Assembly (NCBI RefSeq): GCF_002288925.2
Contig: NW_022098024.1
Coordinates: forward strand, 181,037 to 245,036
Source of the DNA: Delphinapterus leucas
Taxonomy: Eukaryota > Chordata > Mammalia > Artiodactyla > Monodontidae
Direction of reading: 5' to 3'
DNA length: 64,000 bases
Below the pieces are notes generated by a model. The model saw only the letters and a list, made by a program, of their open reading frames with translations, made no database searches and had not been told where the DNA came from. This document shows positions 46,231 to 58,410 of this stretch, piece by piece; the stretch's first letter is position 1; the number at the start of each line of letters is the position of its first letter. The position numbers and the translations under genes are program-made.

Positions 46231-48542
46231 TTTATTAAATGAATTAGTGAGTGGGGAAAACTGTAGTCATTCATTTTTCCTCAGGGGCAATCTTAAACTT
46301 CAGTTTATTCTGCTTATTCATCCCGCTCTACAGCTTGGGATAGTTCAACAAAGCTGATTTGATCTTATAATTCTTCCTGTGATACTGTCTAAATTGCTGG
46401 GAGATGCCTATAGAAAAGAAGGGTCAGCCTTTTTACTGTCTGGATTATCCCTGAGATACAGCTTCTTCCATTTCCTATTATAGCAAATGTCTGTGCTTTG
46501 TAATTACCTAAGGCCGTTAAAATATCTCTTCTTAGCCTACCCCAGGGTCCCTGGCAATTTGCAGCTATGATGTGTGGCTTTTATTATTAGTGAAACTAGA
46601 GATAGAAGTTCACCTTGGTGTTCTCTGAAAGTGGGTTATCTCTGGGGGTGTCGCTGGGATCAGACACCAAGGCAGAAGCATGTAATCATATTATTAGCAA
46701 AAGGATGGGAAGTCCAAAGTAGTAGTGGAGCTGCAAAAAGCTTCTGATTATAACATTCAGGCTGGTCAGAAGTTTTCTAAACAACATTGTGTCCTTTTCT
46801 GTTCCTTCAGTCAATACAATTATATCTCAATAAAAAATAAAATAAAATAATTAAAAATATATAGTTTGCACCTATTATGAGGAATATTACCTTGCTACCT
46901 ACAAAGGGGTCACTACACACTTTTTCCTAATGATGCATCTACTGTTCATTCACTCTTCTGAAGCAGTGTATCAACCAAGTAAGAATAATATCACAAGGTG
47001 TTTTCGCAAGCCCAGTATGATAAGTTTGAAGATGAAGGTGTGAGGTTTTTTCTCTGCTGGTAGTAGCAGTGTGACTCTAAATTAGATATTTATTCTTTCA
47101 GAGACTCAGGTTACTTATAAAATGGAAACAACATTTACCTCCCATGATGTAGACTAATAGTGTTTTGGACTCAACAGACATTTTAATAAATGGTATGATT
47201 CCCCCATAAAATTTTTATTTATTCTCAATCCTACCTGAAGTACCAGACTCAGTTGTAAGTCATAAGCAATACTTTCATTAAAATAGAATTCTCTTTTCAA
47301 AGATTTGTCTTACAAGCAGTCATATTAAAAAGTATGTATCATGAGCACCTGATGAGTGACACTTTCTCTGTATGTAACAGAGAATCCACTTAGCAGACAA
47401 GGTTGTTGACTGCAGCCCTTTCAAGTATGGCTTTGAAGCTTTCCCCTTTGACCCCACCTTGTCCCATAGCACCTCTCTTAGAATACTCTTTAGTCTTAAA
47501 ATTGTCCTTGGAGTGCTGCAGGAAGGGACATCCTCAGGGTGCATCCAGGTAGTGGCAGAGTTATTTCTTACCTTGCTCTTATTCTCAGTGAGGGATTGGT
47601 GTGGATAGAGGGGAGGTCCTGTCCGTGTGATGTCTGGATACAGGTGCAGTCCTATTGGGTTGGCCATCAAGGACACTAAGTAGTGCTGAGGAACTCACAA
47701 TAAACCCTGTCTTGTCCACCCACCAACATACTCATACCGATTTTCCCCTCTTGGATGACTTTTCCAGCTCTGGTATCCTAGAATTTTTTAATGCCTGCCT
47801 CTTTCAAACTCTTACAGCTTCCAATCTATACTTCCTTTATTCCTCCACACCAAGAACTCTCCCTGATATTCTCTCAGTCTGTTATACAAACACATTCTCT
47901 CTTTCCCTTTCACAGTAGCCTTTAACGGCCAACCAACAAGGGTCTGAGCTTGAATCATTTCCAAGCTCAAACTATCTACCCTGGAATAAATGTTTCCCCT
48001 TAACTCCAGGGTCAGTTTTGAAATAAATAAAATGGTTACCTAATTACCTTCCTGTTTTCTGAGAGAAGGGATTATTTTCATCCTTTCCTGGAGAAGGTGG
48101 CCTTCTTTAACAGAATGTGTCTAATGACTTTCTGTAATGTATCATAGACAAGTATAACTTTGTAGTTTTTATGTCAGAAAATAGTAGGAACTTTCGTATC
48201 CTGATGTATTTACTGTGATATAGTAGAACAGCAGGGGAAAAAGAACTTCTGTAAAATAAAATAGCTATTGTGTATTATTTCTCCCTCCTCCATTTTCTGT
48301 AGCAAAGTGTTTGATTTAACATATTTTTTAGCCTCATTCTTATCTGAAGAATAAGACAGTTAAGGATATTGTTTCCATATTAGGTGGATAATTTCTGGAA
48401 GAAATATATTTCCCCACTGGGAAATATCACTCTGTCTTCAGATTTCTGAAACAAATGTAAAATAAGGTAAGTGAGAAAATGGTCCATTGTCTTGACTTGG
48501 AGGTTTATAAGTCAAAGACTCATGCCTGAATTCTTTTTTTCC
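46231..48542. other. Unique DNA with a 118-codon minus-strand frame
   Basis: The frame at 47320-47676 starts MSLMANPIGLHLYPDITRTG and has no recognised domain. An A-rich run '(aaaat)n' lies near 46,830-46,860 after 'ttatatctcaataaaaaata', which may be an L1 tail. No gene is supported. Confidence 0.45.
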
Positions 48543-50905
48543 CTTTATTCAGGTATCCACGTACCATACCGTTCACTGGCTTTTTACTGTATTCACAGAA
48601 TTATGCAGACGCCACTACAGTCAATTTTAGAATATCTTCATCACCCGCCAAAAACACCTCTTATCCATTAGTGTCATTTCTCTTTTCTTCCCTTTCCCAA
48701 AATCTAGGCAACCACTAATCTACTTTCTGTCTTTATAGATTTACCTATTTTGGACATTTCATATAAATTGAATCATACAATACGTGATGACTACCTTTAT
48801 TCTCTTTGAATACTGTTTTCAAGGTTTATCCATGTTGTAACATGTACTAAGGTACTTCATTTTTTTATTGCTAAATAGTATATTATTGTATGGATAGACC
48901 ATGTTTTTATTTATCCATTCATCAGTTTGGGAACATTGGTTTTTTCTAAGTTTTGGCTACGGTGAATAATGCTGCTGTGGACATTTCTGTACAAGTTTTA
49001 GTGTGGACATATGTTTTCATTTAAGTTAGATATATACTTAGGAGTTGAATTGATGGATCATGTGGCAACTCTTATGTTTAATCTTTTGAGGAACTGCTAG
49101 ACTTTTCCGAAGTGGCTGCACCATTTCACAGTACCAATACCAGTGTATGAGTGTTCAGATTTCTCTATATCCTCATTAACGCTTGTTACCGTTTATCTTT
49201 TTGATTATAGCCATCCTAGTGGGATTGAATTGATATGTCTTTTTATTTACATTTCCCCAACAGCTAATGCTGCTGAGCACCTTTTCATGTGTTTATTGAC
49301 AATTTATGTATCTTCTTTGCAGAAATGTTCATTTAGATATTTTGCTCATTTTAAAATTAGGTTATTTGTCTTTTATTGTTGAATTATAAGGGTTCCTTAT
49401 GCATTCTAGATACAAATTCCTTAGCAGATATATGATTTGCAAATATTTTCTCCCATTTTCTGGGTTATCTTTTTACTTTATATTTTATGCATTTATTGGA
49501 GGTGTCCTTTGAAGCACAACAGTTTATTTTGATAGAGTCCAATCTACTTATTTTTTCTTTCACACTCGTAATTTTAGTATCATCTCTATGAAGACCAAGG
49601 TCACGAAAATTTACTTCTATATTTATTTCCTTCTAAGAGTTTTATAGTTTTAGCTCTTACTGGTAGGTCTCTCATCTGTTTTGAGTTAATTTTTGTAAAA
49701 GTTGAGGTCTAGCTTTATTCTTTTTCATATGGGTAAATAGTTGTCCCAGCACCATTTCTTGAAAAGACTTTCTTTACCATTGAATTGTCTTGATACCTTT
49801 GTCAAAAATCAATTGAGGATCATTGTAATGGTTCATTTCTGGACTCTCAGTTCTACTCCAATGATGTAATTATCTACCCTTATGCTAGTATCACATTGTC
49901 TTGATTACTGTAGACTTCCAACAAGTTTTGAAATTGGGAATTGTGAGACCCAACATTTTTTTTTTCAGAATTATTATGAGTACTCTGGTCTTTTACATGT
50001 CTATAGAATTGAGGGTCAGCTTCTCAATTTCTGAAAAATGTCAGCTGAGATTTGGTAGATTGAATTGAATTGGTAGATCGATATGAGGAGTACTGCCATC
50101 TTAATATTAAGACTTTGGATTCATGAATGTAGACGTCTTCCTATTTACTTAAGTCTTTAATTTCTTTCAGCAGTGTTTTGGAGTTTTCATAATATAAATT
50201 TTGTACTTCTTTTGTTAAGTTTATTCCTAAGTATATGATTCTTTTTGATGTTATTATAAATGGAATTGTTTCCTTAATTTCATTTGGGATTATTCATTGC
50301 TAGTGAATACCATTGATTTTTATGTATTGATCTTGTACCCTGCCACCTTGCTGCATTTTTAAATTAGTTCTAATAGATTTTTAGTAGATTTCTTAGGATT
50401 CTCTATATGCAGAACCATGCTGTTTGCAAGTAGGGATAGCTTTACTTCTTTCTTTCCAATCTGGATGCCTTTTATGTCACTGTCTTTCCTGATTGTCCTA
50501 ACTAGAACCTCCAGTACCGTGTTGAATAGAAATGGTAAGAACAGACATCCTTGTCTTGGTCCTGATCTTAGGGAGAAATTATTCAGTATTTCACTATCAA
50601 ATGTGATGCTAGTTGTGGCTTTTCCGTAAATGCCTTTTATTCAACTGTAGAAGTGTTCTCTATTCCTAGATTACTAATGTTTTTATCATGAATAGGTGTA
50701 GAATTTGGCAAGTGCTTTTTCTGCATTTATTGAGATGATTACATGCATTTTGTCCTATATTCTATTAATACAGTTTATCACGTTAGTTGATTTTCAGATG
50801 TTAAAACAACCTTGCATTCTGGTATAAATCCCACTTGGTCACTGTGCAGTCATTTTTATATGTTCCTGGACTTAGTTTGCTTATATTTTGTTGAGGACTG
50901 CTTAA
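48543..50905 (-). mobile_element. Old L1M, antisense, 5'-truncated
   Basis: From left: L1M 3'UTR ('ggcaaccactaatctacttt'), ORF2 C-terminus ('ttatccattcatcagtttgg', 'gtgaataatgctgctgtgga'), reverse transcriptase ('tgtttgcaagtagggatagc', antisense of the FADD region, near 50,420) to 'atattttgttgaggactg' at about 50,900, where similarity ends. All frames are broken. It is more diverged than the young L1 copies. Confidence 0.85.
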
Positions 50906-50983
50906 AGTTATCAGAAAAAATATAGGGAGGAAACAGTTCATCTTTCAATATTTTTCTCATCTTTTCCACAGGAAGAAAGATAG

Positions 50984-51026
50984 ATGCGCGCGTGCGCACG
51001 CGCACACACACACACACACACACACA
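50984..51026. repeat. 43-nt alternating purine-pyrimidine tract (CG/CA), Z-DNA-prone
   Basis: Bases alternate purine-pyrimidine without a break from 50984 to 51026: a GC-alternating core with the 16-nt palindrome 'gcgcgtgcgcacgcgc' (50988-51003), then a (CA)n run. It lies about 80 bases right of the L1M end. Confidence 0.97.
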
Positions 51027-51699
51027 GTGTACTAGCAAAACACATCCTTGGTCTTTTTATTCACTTTGATGAAAATAATAATTTCTTCTTTTCTGTTCTA
51101 TGGTTTTGGTCTCATTATCAGTAGAGTATCTTTATATCACGTTCTTCTTTCAGGGCATAATGGTGTGAAGTAAGTGAGCAGAATTGGTACCAAGAGCCAG
51201 AAATTGACAGAGAATGAAATGCTGAATGCCCAAGCAAACTTTCAAAAAAAGGGAATAAGATAAACTATATGGGTAGGTATCTTAGATGATTCCTACTTCC
51301 ATAGGGCTTTACATTTATAAACCTTAGTACTTATTTGACCCAATGATACAGGATCATGGGAAAGAGTGGAAGAAGGGTGCTGGAGCATTGTGAAGTGGGA
51401 ACAGGGCTGAGAGTAGAGGGTGGGTTTAGTTTTGAATCTCATTTTTTCCATCATTATGTCTTAGTCTTCTTGATGTTACAGCATTGGGCTCAGCAACTCC
51501 CTGCTATGTTAGAGAATCAAACATTAGCCACATTGAAAATTTTAGTAAAAATCTGTTATAATAACTCATTCCTGTCCTATTATCAGGCTTTCCTAGCCAT
51601 AAAATAAAATTGCTATAATAACTTGCCAAACAAATCCTGAAGTCCTGAATACATGTGACTCTCTCTTCTTCAATAACTATAGGTAAGGTTCACATGTTT
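51027..51699. other. Unique DNA, no recognisable feature
   Basis: Short frames only (83 codons at 51356-51607). No repeat or gene seen. Confidence 0.5.
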
Positions 51700-51900
51700 T
51701 GATTAACACTATCTAATTGAATCCTCCACAACATGATGAGGTTTCTTATGAGATGAGATATCATTATCCCCATTTTATAGATGGTGAAACTGAAGTATAG
51801 TATGCACTTTGCAGCCATCCAGCTAATATGGCAGAGCCTGAACCTGTCTGACTCCAGAGGTAGTGTTCTTACCATTATGCTGTCAGAGATTTGATTCCTT
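51700..51900 (-). mobile_element. MIR SINE, antisense
   Basis: 'aattgaatcctccacaacat', 'ccattttatagatggtgaaa', 'agcctgaacctgtctgactc' and 'gttcttaccattatgct' follow the reversed MIR consensus. Confidence 0.85.
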
Positions 51901-53389
51901 TGTGCCTGGGAAGCAGTATATGAAAAATAGCTGCTACCTAGATTAGTCAAATAAGTTAATTGCATCATGGAGATCTGAGAAGATTGTGGTGATTTGTCTT
52001 CTCAAACCAAGCCACATTTCGTCTTGATTACCCTAATCAAAGAGAAGACGGTAACTACAATCTGTTTTTTATAACATCCTACATGGAAATAAGTCTCATT
52101 TCTTTCATCCTCTGGTGGAATTTATTTATACTCCCCTTTTGGTCCATCATATGCCACGGTGAGGGGAGAAAAACCAATTCCCATCTCGGCTCTCACAAAA
52201 TCCAGCACTGATGACTTCAAGTTGATGTATGAACACTGGCAATGGAGGGGGAGGGGTAGAAAATACAACTCACAATCTATATGATTTGTTCTTGTGTGGA
52301 CACAGCCTGATAACTAAAGTTCAGACGTCCACACATTCAAGTTTAATATTTGTCATGCCATCACATGGTCACTTCACTGTAAGAAACTGTTTATTCACTG
52401 TTTATTACCACAGATTCTAAAACCATATCACATATTAGTATCCTCTGTCACATGTTCTGAGTCTGATATTGGCTGCTGTGTTTGTATTTGCAGTGACTCA
52501 GGTTTGCCCTTCTCCCCTTTTCATCCAACATAAAAAGTGACCCAAAATTAAGCAGCAAAATGTGCTTCTAATATGAATTGGAAGTAGGTATTAAAAAACT
52601 GGTAATGCTTAGCTGTTTAAAAATTAAGTGAGGTTAGGGATGATTATAAAGAAGGTCACAGTGTAGTGGAATTAACTCTGGACCTGAAGCCAGGAGCTGC
52701 AGGATGCCCAGTATCACAGCCAGACTTGGTTCTGAGACGTGACAAAATGTGGGGGTGAGCCAAGGAGAGGGGGGCATGATCTATTGGAATAGAAGACCTG
52801 TGCTGATTGTAGGACTTGCCCCCAAAGTGGGTATCCAAAAGTTCAAGTAATACTTTAAAATGAAGTATGGAAAACTCACACTTATTAAAAATTAATGATA
52901 TTTAATCCTAGTGAGTATTCATGGAAATGGACGCTCATATATTGCTGACATGAGTAACAATTAATACTTTCCTGGAGCATAATTTGGCAGTATTGTTCAA
53001 GGGCTGCTTATTTTTCACTATATTGTCATTGGCATGTCCATGTATCATTTTATTCACTAAAATATTATTTCTAATGGCTAGATTGTATTCTATTATGTAG
53101 ACGCACCATAGTTTCTTAAAATCACATATCCCATTATTGTACTGTTGGGTTGTTTCCAGTTTTCTACTGTCATAAATGAACCTGTTAATAAGGGATGGTA
53201 AAACATATTTTGTAATCTTTGTGAAATATCTGCATACATGTGAAAAAAATAAAAAGAAATAAAACAACCACAGTTAACCTCTGACAGGTGACATAGGGAC
53301 AATTTTAAATTTTTTATCCTAATTTTTTTGAGTTTTTCATTTTTCCCAAAATGAGCGTATAGTATTTGTAAATAATTTTAAAAATTGTT
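51901..53389. other. Unique DNA, possible weak L1-like text at the right
   Basis: No gene recognised. Around 52,960-53,220 there is antisense L1M-like text ('gtttcttaaaatcacatatc', 'tgggttgtttccagttttct') too diverged to delimit; frames there (52935-53267) are not genes. Confidence 0.45.
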
Positions 53390-53403
53390 AAAATGCATTT
53401 TGT

Positions 53404-54280
53404 GTCTTAGCAACTTTCAAGTATGTCATATAGTACAGTTAGCTATAATTACAGTGCTGTGCCTTAGATCCATGAGACTTATTCATCTTTTAACTGAAGG
53501 TTTATAACCTTTTACCAACCTCTCCCTACTTTCCCCATCTCCTAGCCTTTGGCAGCTACTTTTCTACTCTCTGTTTCTATGAGTTTTTAACCTTTTGTTT
53601 GTTTGTTCTATGAATTTTTAGCTTTTTTTTAATATTCCACATATCAAGTGTTACCATGTAATATTTGTCTTTCTCTGTGTAGCTTGTTTCATTTAGCATA
53701 ATGCTCTTAAGTTCCATCCATGTTGTTGTAAATGGCGGGATTTCCTTTCTCATGGCTAAATGATGTTCCATTGTATATATATAGTACATCTTCTTAATCT
53801 GTTCATCCATTAACACATAGGTTGTTTCTATATCTTAGCTATTATGAATAATGCTGCAATAAATATGGGAATATGGCAATGCAGATATCTTTCAGATATC
53901 CTGTTTTCATTTCCTTTGAATATATACACAGGAATAAGATTGCTGGATCATATGGTAGTTCTATTTAATTTTTTAAGGACCCTCCATACTGCTTTCCCTA
54001 GTGGCTTAACCAATTTACATTCTCACCAACAGTGCACAAGGGTTCCGTTTTCTTCATATCCTCTCCACTTGTTATCTCTTGTCTTTCATTTAACTCTTGA
54101 ATGTTCTCACCACACACACAAAGAAATGATAATTATGTGACACAATAAAGGTGTTAGCTAACACTATGCAGGTAATCATATTGTAATATATAAAAATATA
54201 TCATCATGTTGTACACCTTAACTTTACATAATTTGATATGTCAGTTATATTTAAATTTTAAAAATTAAATATTACATTTA
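53404..54280 (+). mobile_element. Twin-primed (internally inverted) L1MA insertion with TSD
   Basis: The left part (53,404 to about 54,085) is L1 3' sequence in antisense: 'tagcaactttcaagtatgtc', then ORF2 C-terminus ('ttcatccattaacacatagg', 'attctcaccaacagtgcaca'). The right part (about 54,086-54,280) is the sense 3' terminus: 'atgttctcaccacacacaca', 'ttgtacaccttaactttaca', A-rich end. The antisense part ends in L1 coordinates where the sense part begins. A 14-bp duplication with one mismatch flanks it: 'aaaatgcattttgt' at 53390-53403 and 'aaaatgcatcttgt' at 54281-54294. This is the signature of twin priming. Confidence 0.88.
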
Positions 54281-54294
54281 AAAATGCATCTTGT

Positions 54295-56304
54295 ATAAAG
54301 AATAATAAAGCTATTGAAGACTTCTAGAGCTGCATCAAAAGGATTCAGGAACCAAGTTGAAGAGGCTCCTACTGACTACATTTAAGATAACTTAAGCATT
54401 AGTAAGAATCACAGAAATAGACTGTACAAATCAAATACATTTAAATCCACAAATTCATAATGATACTGTAAATTAAAATCTCATTGATATTCTTTGGATG
54501 ATTCTAGGAGCCAAATAATTATTTTGAAAACTGATAAATTTGAGAAAATAATTAAGCAGCTATCCTCATTTTTCTTTAGGAACTATACAAGAGAATAACC
54601 AATAGGTACTGAATAGTGATTTTTATTTAGCATTCTAGCTAATAAATGAAGAAGGAATTGTATTAGAGTACTACCATTTTGCAACCTCAGATGAAATAAT
54701 AGATATAGACAATGATCATTGATGGCTTCTAACATTACAAAAAGGAAGACGGCCTATAATATGTGTCTTCTGATGGAAGGTCACTTGGCCTGTGAATTAT
54801 CCTTGACAAAATATCAACCCTAATTTTGGCTGAGTCTCTAGATTCAATGATCAATTTGGAAGGAAATTAGAGGAGAAAAAGCAACATATTAAATGATACC
54901 ACATTGATTTATAGCACCCATAACCTAGGTTCTTCACAAAGAAAAAAGAAGAGAAAAAAGAAGAGGGAAACTGTAAGTTAAAAGTAACTTAAAGGACATA
55001 GCAATCATTCATAGTTTATGTGAATCCTAATTTGAACAAATAATTGTATATTTGCTCTTTGGGACAATTGGTTAACTTTGAACATGGACTGGATGTTCAA
55101 TTATATTAAGAAATAATTTAAAATTTTATTAGGCATGACAATAGTATTATAATTCATCTTTAAGGAAAAGTTTTTACATTTATACGTGCATCCTGAAATA
55201 CTGCTTTATTAAATAATGTCTGGGATTTGTTTCACAGTAACCCAGTGGGGGTGAGAGAAATGATGGGGAATATTGATGAGATAAGATTGGTCAGAAGATG
55301 ATAATTGTTAAACCTAAAAGTTAGCTATATTAAGATTTATTATATGAGTCTTCTACTTTTGTGTGTGCTTGACATTTTTTATAATAATTTGAAAATAATT
55401 CAACTTGATTAGTGGTTACATTATATAAAGTGGGGGGGGAAGGGTGAACTCTCGTTATGGGGCTCAGAATCAAAAGTCAGCAGACTATAGAAATATTCAA
55501 AGTTATGTGTGTTGGTGCACTGAGATGTGAGCAACTGCACTTCTGTACTTTAACTGGCTTTGAGAATCAGCCTCTTAGCACCCCAGAACTCAGAAGAAAC
55601 TGACCTCAGACACATCCCTTGGAAAGACAATTGACCCTGATATAAAATGTGTCCTGGCATAGAATGTCATATTCTTGACTGGGACAGCCTGGGTCTCAGT
55701 GTCTGTTGCTATTCCTAAAACTCTGGTTGGCTATGGGATCTTAGGACTGAGCCACTTAATTTCCTGACTTCCAATCCTCCCACTTTCCACTCTCCTCTGT
55801 TGCCTTAGAGGTAGAAATTCCTGGAACCCCTTTCAGGGAAGTGCTATTAGTCCTCTCAAGGGGTGGGCTCACACCAGGAAATCAAATCATGTTAGGGATT
55901 AAACTAATTGAAAACAAGTCTCTAAGGTCTTGGCAAATTAACAACTCCTTGGCTGGCACAGGTTGCCTCTCTTTGTACAACAGGTTGTCCCTCTGAAACT
56001 GTGTGCTAATTGAGCTTAGAGAAATCCAATGATGTGTTAATAGTTCTTTGGAAGAAATTTAGAAGTTAACCATCTTTTAACACATTTTTAACACAATGAA
56101 TCACCTCACCCTCCTTTCATTTCTTTGTAAATCAGGATGTGGGATATGGTATATCAAAAGTGCATAGATAGAGTTGGCTTTTTGAGAACAATATCTCAAC
56201 AGTATCAACTCACCTCCACCTCGACTTTTCCAGGTAGTTTTGTAAAGAGCAAACTACAAGCATCATCCTAGCTTTCAAGGAAAGTCTGGGGAGAATAAGC
56301 GATA
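54295..56304. other. AT-rich DNA, possible old repeat in the left half
   Basis: Bases 54,300-55,400 have phrases such as 'acatggactggatgttcaat' and 'tgacattttttataataatt' that resemble an ancient interspersed repeat 3' region, but I cannot name the family with confidence. Bases 55,400-56,304 show no repeat or gene; 55,860-56,060 is compositionally balanced. Confidence 0.4.
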
Positions 56305-56525
56305 TAGTGAATGATAGTGGGTGCTTTTGAGCCAGAAAGACTTGAGTCTGAATTCCTTTCCTTATCAGCTAGGTAAATTTAGGAGCTAATTCCCTTCTAA
56401 TCTGAAACAACTGAATCTCAGTGTCCTCATCTGTAAAGAGGTCTAATAATATCCTTGGAAAATTATGAGGATTAATAACAATATCCTAAGTAGCTGGTGC
56501 TTGATAAGTGGTAGACTTCAGGGTC
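56305..56525 (+). mobile_element. MIR SINE, sense
   Basis: 'gagccagaaagacttgagtc', 'tgaatctcagtgtcctcatc' and 'tgtaaagaggtctaataata' followed by 'attatgaggattaataac' match MIR in order. Confidence 0.85.
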
Positions 56526-56749
56526 TTATGGTGTTTGTGAGTTTTAGCAAAGTAAATTAATAATGTAATTGTTCATGTCATTTTGATTGTTAAATTAATT
56601 GTTAATGTATTGATAAATTTTTGTTATTAATTGTTAGATCTGAGGGAACTGAGAGCTCATGTGGTTCATTTCTCTGTTTGCTTTGAAGCTGACGCCCAAG
56701 TGACAAAGTTACTCAAGCAAAGTCATATAACTAATTCAGATTTAGATTC

Positions 56750-57015
56750 AACCAGCATTTATTGACCCAGACGCTATTCTGATACATTCATATAACAATG
56801 CCAAGAGTAAAAATAAACATTTATGACTAAGAACCAAGGACTAGATTTTGCGCTTTACTGGTATTACTGTCCATACCAGAACCCTTGGGAATATATTTTG
56901 TTATTATTTCCATTTCATATATTAGGAAGGTAGAAGTTATGAGAATAGCCATTATATTCAAGATCATGATGCACTAAGAGGCCAAAACCTGCGATTCTAC
57001 CAGTCTACCCTCTGA
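56750..57015 (-). mobile_element. MIR-like SINE, antisense
   Basis: 'cagcatttattgacccagac' at the left, 'ttatttccatttcatatatt' and 'aaacctgcgattctaccagt' to the right follow the reversed MIR layout; the middle is diverged. Confidence 0.55.
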
Positions 57016-57124
57016 GCTCATGTTCCTTGGGGACTACCTCTAAACCTTTCTTCTGAAATGCTCCTCAAATTTTCTACATGTTGGGGAGTGATGAAAATAT
57101 AGTATGCATAATGAAGCAAAAAGC

Positions 57125-57345
57125 CTTGCAGGCCCTGGACTCATGCTACTTGATTCAAATATCATTTAGTTTATCCTTTCAGTAGCTGTGTGACTCTCAG
57201 TAAATTAACTAACCTCTCTGTGTCTAGGTTTGGGAATAATCATAATATCTTCTATTCTGAGAATTGAATGAGTTAACACACAAAAGCCACCTTAAAAGAG
57301 TACCAGGTGGTGGGAGATACTCTATAAATGGGACACAGCTATAAA
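57125..57345 (+). mobile_element. MIR SINE, sense
   Basis: 'gtagctgtgtgactctcagt', 'ctaacctctctgtgtctagg' and 'gagaattgaatgagttaaca' are the MIR core and 3' portion. Confidence 0.75.
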
Positions 57346-57465
57346 TAGTAACAGATGAGGAATCTGAAGCTCAAAGGTGGATGGCAGAGCTATTTGAATT
57401 CAGGTCATCCAATTCCAAGTCTGGCTTTCTACCCACTGTAGCAAACTGCTTTTCTAACAGCTTAA
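57346..57465 (-). mobile_element. MIR fragment, antisense
   Basis: 'gatgaggaatctgaagctca', 'gagctatttgaattcaggtc' and 'aagtctggctttctacccac' are reversed MIR head text. It adjoins the preceding MIR in opposite orientation. Confidence 0.6.
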
Positions 57466-57689
57466 CCCAACTTTAAATACAGATCTGCTTTCTTATCTAT
57501 GAGGCAGTCTTAGGTCATTTTGCCTAGGAATGTCCTAATCCAGTTTGAAAGCTCTTCCTGCTGTTTATATTTTGAATGTCCTTTCCAGATGGTCTGACCT
57601 CTGAAATAATTCGTTTCCTCACTTAGTCTTGTTCATCAGAGAATGTGCCTTGTTCTACTTGCCTTTTTCTTAAAACTGAATCTGGGAAG

Positions 57690-58410
57690 CTTCTAAACAA
57701 CTTTATTGAGGTATAATTTCAATACCATAAAATCTGTCTTTCACCTGGTTTAATTATATAATTCAATGGATTTAGTATATTTATAGAGTTGTACAACTGT
57801 CCTCACAATCTAAGTAGAACGTTTCCATCAACCTAAAATGAAACCTCTTGCCCACTTACAGTCACTCTCCATTTCCATCCTCAGACCTAGACAACCACTA
57901 TTTCTGTCTCTATAGATTTTCCTTTTCTGGACATTTGATATACATGGATCATGTAATATGTGTTTTTTTTATGTCTTGCTTTTTTCACTGAGCATGGTGT
58001 ATTTGAAGTCCATCATGTTTTAGTGTGTATCAATATTTCTGTTGCTTTTTATTGCCAAATAGTATTCCATTGAATGGATGTACATTTTGTTTGTTTACTC
58101 ACCAATTGATGGACATTTGGATTGTTTCTACTTTTGGACTATTGTGAATCTTTGTGTAGACATATCTTTTTATTTCTCCTGGGTAGATATTTAGGAGTGG
58201 AATTCTTGTGTCACATGGTAACTGTGTATTTAAATTTTAAAGAAACTGCCAAGGAGTTTTCCAAAGTGGTAGCGCCATTTTACATTCTCAACAGCAATAT
58301 AGGATGGTATTAATTTCTCTATGCCATTGCTGACTCTAGTACTGTCTGATATTCACTTCAGTGGATAATGGTGAGGTGGGCATTTCTACAAAGGCTCTGA
58401 TCTAAGCTAG
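57690..58410 (-). mobile_element. Old L1M 3' fragment, antisense
   Basis: 'aactttattgaggtataatt', 'ttttctggacatttgatata', 'tagtattccattgaatggat' and 'gccattttacattctcaaca' give an L1M 3'UTR and ORF2 end in antisense. The frames are broken. Confidence 0.85.

Noticed and set aside
47320..47676. 118-codon minus-strand frame as a gene
   Set aside because: No recognisable family, signal or membrane pattern, and no splice or poly(A) context; likely chance.
50856..51038. 60-codon frame with alternating Cys-Val and Arg residues
   Set aside because: It is the translation of the CG/CA dinucleotide tract and has no coding support.
53844..54140. 98-codon frame across the L1 inversion junction
   Set aside because: It reads antisense L1 and crosses the twin-priming junction; not a gene.
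54300..55400. Ancient repeat of a named family
   Set aside because: Some phrases recall an old interspersed repeat 3' region, but I could not settle the family from memory, so it is left as unassigned.
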